From: Margaritifera margaritifera | Taxonomy: Eukaryota; Mollusca; Bivalvia; Unionida; Margaritiferidae | DNA: 64,000 nucleotides | Direction of reading: 5' to 3' | NCBI GenBank assembly: GCA_029931535.1 | Contig: JAQPZY010001037.1 | Span: 372,001-436,000 of the forward strand | In this document: in pieces, positions 42,000 through 53,580 of the stretch | Layout: every line of letters begins with the position of its first letter | Position numbering within the stretch: the stretch's first letter is position 1 | Made by a program: the position numbers and the translations under genes | Notes under the pieces: generated by a model | Told to the model about the DNA's origin: nothing | The model's database searches: none | Seen by the model: the letters and a program-made list of their open reading frames with translations, nothing else

Positions 42000-42985
42000 T
42001 GCAACACTAGGTTAAACAATTAACAGTGACTTAAACCTGAACAATAACCTTATCTCCAATTTATGTGACCCATGCAAATCACTTGATGTAGCAAATAATA
42101 AATTTGTATTGAGGGAAGTCGATAACCATATGCTCAACACGTTCAGTGAGATTAACTTCAAAGACATCAAGACGTGGAAGGAACAAATGTACAATAAATG
42201 AACCTATATTGAACACAATTGCACAAGCTCAGAGCTACAGAAACAGATTGACAAGGACAGAAAGATATTTATGAAGCTCAAGACTTGGTCAAACTGAGAT
42301 TCAGTAGTGTATATATTGTTATTCAAGCCCTACAGTCAGTTAGAGAAAGAACATATGATTATATATCGTTAGGAAATATATACAACCGATCGAATAGCGG
42401 ATACAAAGTGTGACAGATACATTGGAGAGTCACATGGAGGGTGTAAAAACATCTCTGAAAAATCGTGTCACTTTACAATCTAAACTTAAACAGTTAAAGC
42501 GAGTTTTGAATAACGACAACAAATAGAACCATCGATAGATTAAAAAGCTGATGAATGATTTCAATGCAGCAATTACAAGCCTGACGAATAAAATATCAAC
42601 TAACACCAATACATTTATAGAATTTCAGAGAAGCAATGATTTAACAGAGGAAAGCAAAATTAGATCTATTAGAATAACACACGGTATAGTCAGTACAGAT
42701 TTAATTTGAGATGATGAAAGATATTACATTTACTAAATTTTACAACAAATTGCACATCGAGCTTGAACAATCTAAAATAGACACAAATGAGTGCGTATAT
42801 CCAAAAGTGATCAATACTAATTGGTTCAAGGTAGCATTGATGAAATATAAAAGAGAATGTAAAGAATGAGAAAAGATTTGAATGCTTTGGAACAAACGTT
42901 TATAACAGATAAAGAAGCATTGAAAACTGAAATAAAGAAAAGGACTCGTTCTTAAGCAGTAGCATTGATAGAGTTAAGGTTAAAA
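42000..42985 (+). pseudogene. Decayed coiled-coil protein with fibre-like N-terminus, copy A
   Basis: The sequence beginning ATGCAACACTAGG (start codon near 42000) encodes, with interruptions, the same protein as 56339-57450. The first part reads DLNLNNNLISNL then DP...DVANN.FV, resembling the repeated DLN(M/L)N...I.NL.DP...DA..K.YV motif of phage tail-fibre and spike proteins. It continues into a Lys/Glu/Gln-rich heptad stretch (IQALQSVRE, QRD/RV.NN) predicted as coiled coil. Copy A has a TAA where B has CAA in the first 10 codons, and further frameshifts, but reads TGG (Trp) where B has a stop. The disabling changes are therefore mostly independent. Confidence 0.6.
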
Positions 42986-43139
42986 TAAACGAAAACAATA
43001 AAAACTAAATTGAACACCAACAATATGGAAAAAGCAGTAATGCATTGGGATTTAGAATGGATAAATTAAAAAAAACAAACAAAAAAAAAAAAAAACGATA
43101 AAAACAAACAGCATTTAAGAAAAAACGAAATATATGCCT

Positions 43140-44050
43140 GGAGGTATATTGCTTTATAAATTTCGGATTGTATCGAGTGATGAAAATCGTGGTGCCATCA
43201 CATTAGTGGAGTATCCATATACAATACTTTCAATCAGTGACGGAGATGGTGAATTTCAATATTGAAAATGTTTCATGATATTTTTCAAGTTCAGACTACA
43301 CCACAGACGGTTATGGTTTTGCCTATGCTCTATCACTTTTTTGCTGAATACAAGTTACACATGACAAATGAATTAGATAATTATGTCATTTAGATCAATA
43401 ACTATGGCTTATAAGCAATTTATGTCCACTTGCATATTGAACACCCAATTGAAAATATTTGGACTTTTCTGTTGATTTTTACATTGAATTTGGGGGAAGA
43501 AACCTAACAATAATTTGCTTAATCGTTAGTCATTAAACTAGAATATATGCCTACATTTAACACCGTAAAAGAAATAGGTGCATACCTTCCGGAAGGTAAA
43601 AATATTTTCATGATTGTCATGGAACTGAAAAGAAAACCTCTTCAGTCAGAATGTAAAATAAAACTGACAACATAATTCAGATTTGTTAATGTTAAATACA
43701 TCTAATCGCTAGAGCAGCAGTTATGATTGACGAGGCAGCAGCTAACGGCCGAGCGTTACAGGAAGCAACTATCTGTTCAAGTTTTTTGAACCCAATAGAG
43801 CCGATTAGGCACGAACTGAAAAACGACGTACTGATATAACAGTACTGGAGAAAACTTCAGAGATCAACGAAAACAGGGACGAGACAACTAACCGCTTGAA
43901 TGAAAGATTGAGAGATCAAGGCTTTACTGACTCAGTATATAAACAAGCTCGTTGATGATTTTTCTCTGTATGCATCGACTCATAGTTATGATGGTGGACA
44001 TGACTTACATAATAAGATAAAAAAAGAAACAAAAAGATAACCTAAAATGA
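43140..44050 (+). pseudogene. Downstream remnants of the same coding block, copy A
   Basis: Short plus-strand segments read as protein and are matched in copy B: FRIVSSDENRGAITLVEYPY at about 43155-43215, FAEYKLHMTNELDN at about 43335-43380, PTFNTVKEIGAYLPEGKNIF at about 43550-43612, a RAAV...AANG segment at about 43712-43760, and RLNERLRDQGFTDSVYKQA at about 43892-43950. Stops and frameshifts separate them. No family was recognised. Whether they are one protein or several is unclear. Confidence 0.55.
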
Positions 44051-44060
44051 ATGATTGTTA

Positions 44061-44563
44061 CTAAACTTCTGATGAACAACCAACATACATATTTATTGTA
44101 TTGGTGATGGGTTGTACGATGATGCACTTAAAATAGCGGTCAACTACGTAAGATAGTTTTAATTGATAATGATAGTTTCTAAATTTGACAACTGATCCAT
44201 TTTCTGTCATTATGTCTATTGACTTGACTATACTGCAACATCGTCTTCTGTGTTCTGATAACTTTTCTCGAGTATTTATTCTTGCCATGTTTGTTTCATT
44301 TTGGAGAGATATTTAATTCCAACGTAATGATACCTTCCATCTTTGTAGTTATTAGGATATCTATAAACGAATGTGATCGACATGTTTTACTTTCTCAATC
44401 TCAGTTACTCTACGGTGTTTGGCGTAATTTCTTTCTTTGCCTGTACTGGGAGTTTGTGGCTGTTGTTGTTCTTTTGCTTGAATACCCCTCTGTAACTGCC
44501 ATTTCCAATATTGACATATATATCAAATTCGTTTTCAAATTTTATTATGTCTTCAAATTTTAA
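44061..44563 (-). pseudogene. Convergent minus-strand coding remnant, copy A
   Basis: The minus-strand frame 44288-44061 (MARINTREKLSEHRRRCC...) is preceded upstream (to 44563) by broken text matching the copy B frame 59150-58908, including NLIYQSILEMTV. It faces the plus-strand block tail to tail. No family recognised. Confidence 0.5.

Positions 44564-44571
<8 letters not shown>

Positions 44572-44608
<37 letters not shown>
44572..44608. repeat. (AC)n microsatellite
   Basis: About 37 bp of AC just past the right end of copy A. Confidence 0.97.
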
Positions 44609-44614
44609 GAAAAT

Positions 44615-44860
44615 TAGAAAACATGCGGGTTTTCGTTCCATTGCAATATTAGAGTTGCAAGAATGACAATATTTATATAGTGCCGCGGCATCTTTATCAA
44701 TATTACTAGACCTTTAGTAACTTGTAATGTCAGTAAATTATATCAGAAGATTCAGATACAAAACACACTACCCGTAATCAGGAATAATGTCCTCAGGTTT
44801 GAAGTTTTTAAAATTTAGGTATTTGCTTAGGTTGCACTTTTGGACGTACAGATAAACGCA
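44615..44860 (+). repeat. Dispersed repeat R2, copy 2
   Basis: Same family and orientation as 23490-23720. See that entry for shared stretches. Confidence 0.9.
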
Positions 44861-45254
44861 GATCTGATTGCACATAATATTTATTTCCCCAAACATGGAC
44901 TTGCCCAGATACAGGGTGGTCAGCTCAACATATATACTAGGCCTTCACTACGCAGCTATTTTAAGTTGCACATGTATACACTACTTACATTGATTAAGAT
45001 TTTAACTCATAATGTAACTGTTGTTCGTTACTGAGTGATATTTCTCTGTTTACATTTTGACTGCAACCCGAATTCCCTGTTGATAAATACTTGGACTGAC
45101 TCATATTGTTAAACATGGTGCCATCAGGTATGTGTATAACTGTACTATCGTTTAGAATTTTAGTGCACAGCTATTATTCACTAAGTATCACAGCCTTTAA
45201 AAAAAAGTTACAGGAAAATAACTGCATAAAAGAGAGGTCATCTAAATATATCAA

Positions 45255-45510
45255 TAATAGGGTATAGAAAGTTATTTATTCTTTCACAAAAATTTGACTT
45301 TTTGCCTGCTGAAATTGACAAACTCTCCGTCATACGACGAGGGTCTATACTACCTTATATAGTCGCTTACAAGTTGAGTCCAACTGCAAAATGCACAGAC
45401 CCATATCTACCATCACATAGTGTGCCGACAGATCTGGGTATATGCTTTTATTTTATTAGGAACAATCAGTAGCAGAAACATTGACCCTGATCTGCGGGCG
45501 CATTATATAA
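45255..45510 (+). repeat. Dispersed repeat R3, copy 2
   Basis: Matches 29630-29890 in the same orientation. Confidence 0.85.
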
Positions 45511-45644
45511 TTGTGTAATTGTGTAATAACTTAGAAACCACTGATATTCACAACCTATACAAATAATATATGAGCCTAGAAAAAAATAAAGCGAGAAAAG
45601 TCCTTTGGAAAATATAACGTCATCGAAAACTGGCGTAATATAAA

Positions 45645-46095
45645 GGAATTTATATTCAAATGCTATAGCATAATGCATTCAAATCAATGTATTTCTTTTT
45701 ATATTTCTGATATTTTCATGAAATAAACTGCACAATATTCAAGAAAGAGTGCCCTTTTCGAAGTACAAAAATCTCAAAATGTCAATTGTCACTCTAAAGG
45801 AACGTTTCTTCCGATGCAACTCATATGCTCTTTCCTGGCATGAAGCGACCCAGTCATTTATGTTATGCAACCAGCATTGGCATCGGTTTCTCTTCTTACG
45901 CCCTGGGTTCATGTTCATCGGATCTTATTAAGCCCTGGGGTCTTGTCCTTTGGTCATAACTAAGAAACTGTTCATGTCCCTATCCAAATTATACATGTAA
46001 ACTCACTTGGCATCACAAGGGTAACTTACTTATGCAGTCATTGTTAGTCCCTGGAACATAACTTAGAAACGATCCAGATTCCCACCCTATGGATA
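45645..46095 (+). repeat. Left-flank block shared with copy C
   Basis: 45645-45800 matches 62155-62310 (tgtatttctttt.tat, attttca.gaaataaactgca, atattc.agaaaga.tgc). 45900-46095 has looser similarity to 62060-62140. The duplicated unit to the right therefore carried some left flank in B and C but not in A. Confidence 0.75.
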
Positions 46096-46221
46096 TATTT
46101 ACAATATATTGGCATGAAAAAGGTGTACCACTGATGCAATCAGAAATGGCCCCTGTTAATCATGCTATCACTTGAGGACTTGACCCTGGGTCCTAACATT
46201 GTCCATACACCCACCCTTAAA

Positions 46222-46222
<1 letters not shown>

Positions 46223-46304
<82 letters not shown>
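46223..46304. repeat. (TA)n microsatellite
   Basis: About 82 bp of TA. Confidence 0.98.
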
Positions 46305-46305
<1 letters not shown>

Positions 46306-46702
46306 TTGAGATGCAATGAGGAATTCGCTTTAAAGTTACCAAAAGAGAAATGGTAGGCTGAGACCGAAAGAGGCAAACACTTGTATGTACATATAGACCT
46401 CTTTTGTCCATCATCCAACTGCTATCACGGCTGATTGGAAGAGTGGACATCACTGCCATTGACTGCCCTGAGCGGTATGAAGACCACGGTATTCCACTGA
46501 TAACTCTGTTGATTGGCAGGCAACATATGAACAATATAACTTTTAATTTTGACATTATTATATGTGTTGAAATACGAAACAAATATACACGATATATAGA
46601 ACAGTAGTTTGTTTATATTATTTGTGTGTTTCGCGGTGCATCAGCACGTGAATGGTTGTGTCGTAATGAGCAGTGGTTTAGCAAGAATATCTGCCCCCCC
46701 CC

Positions 46703-46734
<32 letters not shown>

Positions 46735-46942
46735 TCTGGGGCCCCCTCCTAATTAAAAAAGTTGTTTGATGGGAATTTCGGGCCAATACTGGGCTTGCCC
46801 CCACATCCACAGTTGCGTCGGTTGCTTGGGCGGTTGCAACGCCACTGGTACCGAGTCGCTTTTTGAGTAAAGTGTCTGAACTGGCCTGGTCTAGCGAGGA
46901 TTCTAATCCGCTCTGCTTTGCTCACGTGTCTAGGACACTCAT

Positions 46943-46946
<4 letters not shown>
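46305..46946. other. Spacer before copy B
   Basis: It contains a C9/A-rich tract (46690-46730). No gene. Confidence 0.5.

Positions 46947-46982
<36 letters not shown>
46947..46982. repeat. (GA)n microsatellite at the left edge of copy B
   Basis: About 36 bp of GA, followed by gcatgattaggatattaaaa as in copy A. Confidence 0.97.
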
Positions 46983-47934
46983 ATGATTAGGATATTAAAA
47001 GGGAACTATCTAAAGAGAAAAAAACATAATCAATACTACACAGCAAATCAACCTTGTTGCAAATTATTTAATACTTGATTAACATCCACAATGTATATTT
47101 ACCATAAACAATGTGAATAAAATATTTCTATTTTACTTCAGTACAATGAAGCTGGTTATGCAGCTAATTAATACTTTCTGTATTTTTATACCTACTTAAA
47201 ACTTGTCTTACATACAAAACACCTTTTATTTTACACTTTTGACTATTGACATTATTGATTCAATAATAATAATAATAATAATAATAAGAAGAAGAATAAT
47301 AATGAGAATGCGAAAAGTCTTATTCACTATATAACTCAGCAGCAACAGCATACCAGAAAATAAAAAGGACCAGAAAAACAAAATGAAAAACTTCGACAAC
47401 AGTAACAGCAACATAATACTGAATGTATGAATGAACAAACGAATAATTGAATGCACAAGAAAAAGGACAAATAGGAGGATTACCAAATATGTGAATACAC
47501 AAATAAATGAGAATAAACAATAAGATATGTAAATGAGTAGTATAAGAGAGCAAGATTATTTAAACAAAAAACAAAAAAAAAAACTTTCTGGTTTTTATTC
47601 ACAAAGGAATTCTTTGTTTCGCATGTGGAACTGGATCCAGAAAAAATAGTCACAGGAAAAAAGTCACCTAAAGCGTCATCGTGTGGACACAATAAACTTT
47701 CAACAGAGATGAAAAGCTGCTAAGCTACCCTAATTAGAGGACTTGAGGCAATAAAACAAGTCTGTTTTTATTTAATCTGCCACATGTGGTGTTTATTTTA
47801 CCATGGTCTTTTCTTTATACACATTAATATATAATCATAACACCATAATTAAAATAAGATCGTAGACAACTCTCAGATGACATGATAAATAGCTTTCGTG
47901 GTTTAAACAGAGACATACATAGCACAGATGTGCT

Positions 47935-48075
47935 ATACATATATGAATCACTTCCATTTCGTCTACTCAAAAATGGTCTCTGCCCATGGTGTATACGCCC
48001 AACTCGTCCAGTCACAACTCGTCTGCCGTGCCCATTCATCTACTCCCAACTTGTCTACTGTGTCAATTTGTATAT
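47935..48075 (+). repeat. Short degenerate repeat of the cgtctactcccaa type
   Basis: Imperfect units of about 20-25 bp (tcgtctactc, aactcgtccagt, aactcgtctgcc, tcatctactcccaacttg). The same block occurs at 63040-63165 in copy C. Confidence 0.7.
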
Positions 48076-49096
48076 TCCCCATCTCGGATATTCTGCAGTA
48101 TTTCCATACAAAACACAATTGATTTATGTTTATTGTACAACATGTATTACGATTTTAAAACATTTGTGTTGTTTATATGGACTGGTCTGATTTTTCTGTT
48201 CCATACTGAATTAATACATTTATTTAAAACCAGCATATGTAATAATATAATCATATTTTAAAACAGCACATTTTGTCTTGCCTCTAGGTCTTTAAAGAAG
48301 TAACGTTGAACTTAAAAATAACTAGTCCAGTCGGATAAATATGCGTCACCCACTCTCTCTCTCCTAAAGGTAGCCAACACATTGAAAACAGTCCTCTGTC
48401 CAATATTATCGAAGTAGAGAAAGTGACAAAGTAGATAAGCTGGTAGCAGACGAATTTGAAACGATTCGGGAGTAGATGAAATGGAATACATCCATATATC
48501 TTTGGCTAAAGATGCCTTCGGTAACTTTAAAACTTGTTAATATGTTATAAATAGACAATCCATATTTGTTATTAATCTTTCTACAAGAAATAAAAACAGT
48601 ACTGTATAAAATCTAAGTTTAGGATGATGCCGAATGTAATTCTTCCTTACTAAAGAATTCTCAATGACCTGCGGATTAGCTGATAGGTTTGCCCGCTAGA
48701 GTGAAACCTCGCAAGTTCTAGCAGGAGTTGTTGTTATTAACAGGACCTGGGCATGTGCACAGACATTGTGATAAAGTAATGACTACTGTATTCGTGATTG
48801 AGACGAGCAATTTTTCGATTGCTGGTTTACCATAATTCCAGTAAATATAAATAAAAAGTAGTATTTTTTATTTTATTTCGTTATGTAAGGAGAGGGGTGT
48901 TTCGAGGGTTTGGGGTGGTTTTTAGAGTGATTTGGGGTGTTTCGATGGACCCCATCATAGCACCAATACACAACACGTGCTCCACATGAATGAATATTCA
49001 AATCACGTCTACCGAAACAAGTTTACTTTTTTGTGACTGAACACTGGGCCAGTTAAGCGTAATAAATGTGTATAACAAATGCGGTCATTCATAATT

Positions 49097-49600
49097 GTCT
49101 GAAATAGCACACTTTATGGATAAAAATGCATGTTACAATGGTGGAATGAATGAGCAATGCCATGCTGTAAACATGCTAAAAATGACCCAGTGTTAATTGT
49201 GTGAAATAGCACACTCTATGGACAAACATGTATGTTATGATGGTGGAATGAACGAAAAATGCCATGCTGTAAACATGCTAAAAATGACCCAGTGTTAATT
49301 GTCTGAAATAGCTCCCTCTATGGACAATAATGCATGTTATGATGGTTGATGGAATGAAAAATGCCATGCTGTAAACATGCTAAAATGACCCAGTGATAAC
49401 TGTCTTAAATAGCACACTTTATGGACAAAAAATGCTTGCTACGATGCTGGAATGAATGAAAAATTAAATTTGTAAACATGCTAAAATGACCCGGTGTTAA
49501 TTGTCTGAAATAGCACACTTTATGGACAAAAATGCATGTTACGATGGTGGAATGAATGAGAAATGCCATGCTGTAAACATGCTAAATATGACCCAGTAAA
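49097..49600. repeat. 102-bp tandem repeat, 5 copies, copy B only
   Basis: Units start at 49097, 49199, 49301, 49402 and 49503 with the core gaaatagcacactttatgga and ccatgctgtaaacatgctaa. It is not present in the matching part of copy A. Confidence 0.95.
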
Positions 49601-50286
49601 CTACAAATAATCCAGTTGAACCATACCGGCATAACAACGGGTATTTCCGGCTCAATTTTATTTCATTGTTAACCAAATTTTCTTTTAAACTCTGTAAACA
49701 GAAATGTTTTTATTAGATACTCCTAATGAACATGGATTATAAGATATGCGAAATGTAGACAGAAACATGTTCCTTTATCTCCCCCAACAGCTAATGGAGA
49801 GGAAGCTGCTTCGCCACATATACAACGAATCTGTATCAAATTGTCCATTGGCTAGCATACATTTAATGAGCTTCATTCAAAGTTCTAACAATTTAGAAAC
49901 ATTAGGATCTGCCTTCTCCACATTTTCAGTTTGACATGTGCTTATAATGTATAGTTATTTTAGATTTATAATGATTCTGATTTCATTGTAAAGGTGTATT
50001 CACACTGCTTTTGAAGAATCAACGCATCATATCTAAAGTGTTTTAACAATATCTTTCAAAATAAAAGCTTGCTCCATAAAATGGTGGGGCAGCTTGCCCC
50101 TTAAAATGACGAGGCAGCTTGCCCCTTTAAACGGTGGATGGTGACAATATGTTTCCAATTTATGTGTCAATTCATTTTATAATATGTTTCATGTACATGA
50201 GGAAATACTAACAAACAACATTAAAATAGCTGTAAATCTATATTGATGTATCTTAAGGTTAGTGTATGCTTTCATTTTCGTGATCA

Positions 50287-52365
50287 CTATTTCAATTTAA
50301 ATGTATGCACTAGTTTTCCATCTTTTTCTTCTGTAAGGAGAAATTCATCACCACTGGAATAGAAGCAGATAGCAGAGGGATGTTTTGGGATTCCCGTGGA
50401 GAAAACTTGTAGAGAAGTCCCTTCTGGAGACACCTGATGAATGTTGTGAGACATCTGGCCCACAATGTACAGATTGTCTTCCCTGTCCACTGCTACTCCA
50501 CATGCACCATCCAGTGCTTTGTGCTCATATTTGAATATTCGTGTACCGTTTACACTGTACGCGTACATTGCACCAGGATTGTAATATGAGAGATAAATAC
50601 GTGTCATTCTGTTATTCACTGACAACTGAGAACGCCATGATGAAGGACAAACTTCAACAGAGAATTTTTCCAATCCATCCATAGATAAAACACACCAATA
50701 TAGACTATCATTTCTAATGCCACTTGCAACCAGCTGATCTCTCGACAGGGCAGCTATTCCATCACAACTCTGACTCGTGTTGATTATCCTCCACGGTTGT
50801 ATGGAGCTATCCACAGTTAGAAGCTGGATCTTTTTCTGATGAGGAAGTGCCACAGCTACCTGAGATCCCTCCACTACACACACGCCCAAGGGACATGAAG
50901 TCAGTTTATAGTCAGCAAGATGCTGAAATGATGAATCATACAGCCTACAGGAAGAATTATTACAATCCACAAGCACGATTTTATTATCTGGTAGACGGGT
51001 TATACCAGCGTACCTAGGATACTTTCCATCGGGATAGTCTGCATTAAACTGTTCAATTATTTCCGGTTTGCAGTCCTCCAGTGGTTTTGGATTAAGATAT
51101 TTTTGTGGTGGCTTACGCCCTTTTACAATATGCTTCTCTGCATCAGGCCCATCATGTCTTATTGCTGTTGTCTTTACTGTTGTCTCTATAGTGAGAGGCA
51201 AAACAGAAGCTGTAAGACTGTGTTTCTTTTCAACAATGTCAATTTTTGCGATAGTGGTGTCACTACTTTTGACCAAAGACAAGAGACGATCATCAAAACA
51301 AAGTTCAGCATTAACGTGTCTAACTTCACAATATTTCTCCTTCACAGCCGACTCATAATGGACAAGTTGTTCCTCAATTTTATGCAGAGTAGTCAAGACG
51401 TGAAGAGGTTTGCCATGTGCCAAAACTGTTTCCAAAAGATGAATGGAGTTTGCAATTGCAGAACTGATGGATTCACACTGTTGATTTTTATCCTCTCTGA
51501 TCACTGACTCTTCTTTCAGGAGGGCATTTTTCTCCATTGTGATTTTGGCTTTAACATTGTCGAGTAAAGTGTTAATTTTTTTCCTGACCACCTCGATTTC
51601 ATCAGGAATATTCTTCAATCCAGCTTCAATCTTTTTCAAAGATCCTTCATTTTCATTCTTAAATTGATCCAAGTGAGACTCGACTTGTTTCAATCGGCTT
51701 AATACTGTATTTGCTTCTTTTTCCTTCAATAGTCTTTCAGAATGGTCCCTTATTTGAAGAACCTCTCGGCAGCTGCTGTGACCCTTGTAGAAACATTCTG
51801 AGCAGCACATACTACTATGGGATTTACAGTAAAATTCAAATTCTTTACCAACATGATCGGAACAGGTGACACTCACTGAGAGGCTAACAGCTAGGTCGAG
51901 ATCTGTGATTAGATCTTGTATATTTGCGACAGAATGATCTCTCGTTGCTTTGTTTTTTAAATGCACCTTCTCACATGTAAGACAAAGGGCATTTTTACAT
52001 ACCGTACAGTAACTTGTAGCACTAACTGAGGTGCCCTCATACAGACATAAATCACAACTCTTGTCTAATTTCTTTTTCTCCGGTGGTAACACAGACAACA
52101 ACACAGTATTGTATGGATAGTGTTCTGCCCACTTATCCACAGGAATATCAGGAAGTGGGGGAAATGTTTCTTTTCTGCACTCCGGGCATTTGAAAGTAGC
52201 TCTTTTTTTCCACGTAGGTACATTCTTCACAATGTATTTGTGTAGACAATGTTGGCAGTAGGTATGGAGACATGGTAAATTCTTCGGTGCTGTATATACA
52301 TCGAGACATATCGGACAACGTAACCCTTGAACGTCAGAGGGGACGGATTTTACGCTGCTAGCCAT
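50287..52365 (-). CDS. TRIM-like RING/B-box/coiled-coil/beta-propeller protein, 692 aa
   Basis: An intronless probable E3 ubiquitin ligase. Residues counted from the ATG at 52365: RING C17, C20, C32, H34, C37, C40, C60, C63 (complete C3HC4); B-box 1 C104, C107, C120, C123, C128, C131, H135/H144; B-box 2 C168, H171, C180, H183, C188, C191, H196; coiled coil about 208-345; linker; beta-propeller-like C-terminus from about 455, with NHL-like repeats (GVAVDREDNLYIV, LPDNKIVLVD). All zinc ligands are present, so it looks functional. An in-frame GTG 22 codons upstream is not a likely start, because the paralogue has a stop in that leader. TRIM-NHL-like proteins are expanded in molluscs and often linked to RNA control or innate immunity; the role here is not known. 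Confidence 0.93.
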   Translation of the reverse strand: MASSVKSVPSDVQGLRCPICLDVYTAPKNLPCLHTYCQHCLHKYIVKNVPTWKKRATFKCPECRKETFPPLPDIPVDKWAEHYPYNTVLLSVLPPEKKKLDKSCDLCLYEGTSVSATSYCTVCKNALCLTCEKVHLKNKATRDHSVANIQDLITDLDLAVSLSVSVTCSDHVGKEFEFYCKSHSSMCCSECFYKGHSSCREVLQIRDHSERLLKEKEANTVLSRLKQVESHLDQFKNENEGSLKKIEAGLKNIPDEIEVVRKKINTLLDNVKAKITMEKNALLKEESVIREDKNQQCESISSAIANSIHLLETVLAHGKPLHVLTTLHKIEEQLVHYESAVKEKYCEVRHVNAELCFDDRLLSLVKSSDTTIAKIDIVEKKHSLTASVLPLTIETTVKTTAIRHDGPDAEKHIVKGRKPPQKYLNPKPLEDCKPEIIEQFNADYPDGKYPRYAGITRLPDNKIVLVDCNNSSCRLYDSSFQHLADYKLTSCPLGVCVVEGSQVAVALPHQKKIQLLTVDSSIQPWRIINTSQSCDGIAALSRDQLVASGIRNDSLYWCVLSMDGLEKFSVEVCPSSWRSQLSVNNRMTRIYLSYYNPGAMYAYSVNGTRIFKYEHKALDGACGVAVDREDNLYIVGQMSHNIHQVSPEGTSLQVFSTGIPKHPSAICFYSSGDEFLLTEEKDGKLVHTFKLK

Positions 52366-52570
52366 AGTATTTGAATGTATAATGCTGCCTTCTCCTTGCT
52401 CGATCTTCTTAATAAATGCTTGCTTAGTCACCCAGGTAAATCTTTGTCTACGTTGTTGACATATTTGACATTCTACTTCCTGGTTAAGGTCACAGATAAT
52501 GTGTACACGGTGTTATACGTTAAACGTATTCCTTTTGTTTAATATTGGAATATCAAGAAAAATACAAGTA
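52366..52570 (-). promoter_or_regulatory. Conserved 5' flank of the long TRIM gene
   Basis: Highly similar to 37213-37400. The shared cacggtgtta and ccttttgtttaatatt stretches mark it as common 5' sequence retained since duplication. Confidence 0.45.
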
Positions 52571-52709
52571 TAAGTGGATTGTACATTTTTTTTTAAAACA
52601 AAGTACCGGTATAACTTATTCAAATTTAAAAGGAAAAGAAAAAGAAACAATACTTTAGACATAGTGTGACTATGTAAAAATAACCTTGCCTAAATATTAT
52701 CCGCTAAAC

Positions 52710-52819
52710 CAAGGGTGTCAAACACTCGGATCGCGGTCCGGATAGGCCCTCCAGACTCATTATTTATTATTATTTATATAAAATCTGGCCCGCCATAGCA
52801 AATGAGTTTGACACCCCTG
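52710..52819. mobile_element. hAT-type MITE, 110 bp, with 8-bp target-site duplication
   Basis: The left end is caagggtgtcaaac and the right end, reversed, is caggggtgtcaaac, so these are terminal inverted repeats of about 14 bp. It is flanked by cgctaaac at 52702-52709 and 52820-52827. The orthologous place in copy A (37532-37539) has a single cgctaaac and no element. The terminal sequence and 8-bp duplication fit hAT elements. No coding capacity. Confidence 0.95.
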
Positions 52820-53580
52820 CGCTAAACTGATAAACGTTTTGGCATCGATACAATTCGACCTGGGAGATTTCTTTCCTGGGAAAATTCATCCTCTTGTCAG
52901 ATTTGGACAAACTATGTCATAACCTTTACACTTTACTTATATGTAAGTATGGAGATATATGTATTTTTGATAGAGAGATAGGACAGGTATGTAGATATGT
53001 TTGTTTTTCTGTCTGTCTGTCTGTATGTATAATCGAAAGATGAATTATTGGTAGGGAGGTGGATAAATTACTTAATGTAGGTCCGTAGGTAGTTAGTTGA
53101 AGTAATAAAATAAAAGCAATTCACTTCCGAAAGAGACTAATATATTCTATCTCTGAGACTACTGCTACTACTACTAATTATTATTATTATTATTATTATT
53201 TTATAAATTACACAGTATATTAATTAGTCAGAAAAATAAACACGCTTTTATTTCTGTCAAATGCCCAACCTTTGTTTGCTATCTAATTATACAACAGCAA
53301 AATTTTCCCGAGCATCTGTTGTAAATTGTCAAAATCAGAAATTTTGATGAATTGTGTATGAAATAAATATTCGCAGGGATAAATTGCCCGAAGGTACAAA
53401 TTGTACATGGATAAATTGTCTGGAATTAATTGTTCAGGGACGAATTCCCATCCAAGAAGCTTTTTTCTTTGGGGGGGGGGGAGGGGGAGGGGGGACGGGT
53501 GTTCTCCCGCAGTTTGGTGTTGCGAAAGCTTGTAACATTTGAAATAACGCTGGCACTGTCGGCCAAAGACCTATTTCAAC

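Larger units (their letters stand above)
33960..44570 (+). repeat. Segmental duplication copy A (about 10.6 kb)
   Basis: It aligns in the same order and orientation with copy B (46975-59165). Anchors are the GA tract and gctggttatgcagcta (34138), the TRIM gene, taaatattatccgctaaac (37521-37539), tcttgaccatataatga (39423), the coiled-coil relic (42000) and attttattatgtcttcaa at the right end. Indels of 0.1-1.2 kb separate the copies. Confidence 0.92.

Noticed and set aside
51068..51507. Plus-strand ORFs opposite the TRIM genes (also 36584-36859)
   Set aside because: Antisense shadows of the strongly coding minus strand.
52366..52431. 22-codon N-terminal extension of the long TRIM from a GTG
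   Set aside because: Non-ATG start, and the matching leader in the paralogue contains an in-frame TAG; the ATG at 52365 fits the paralogue start.
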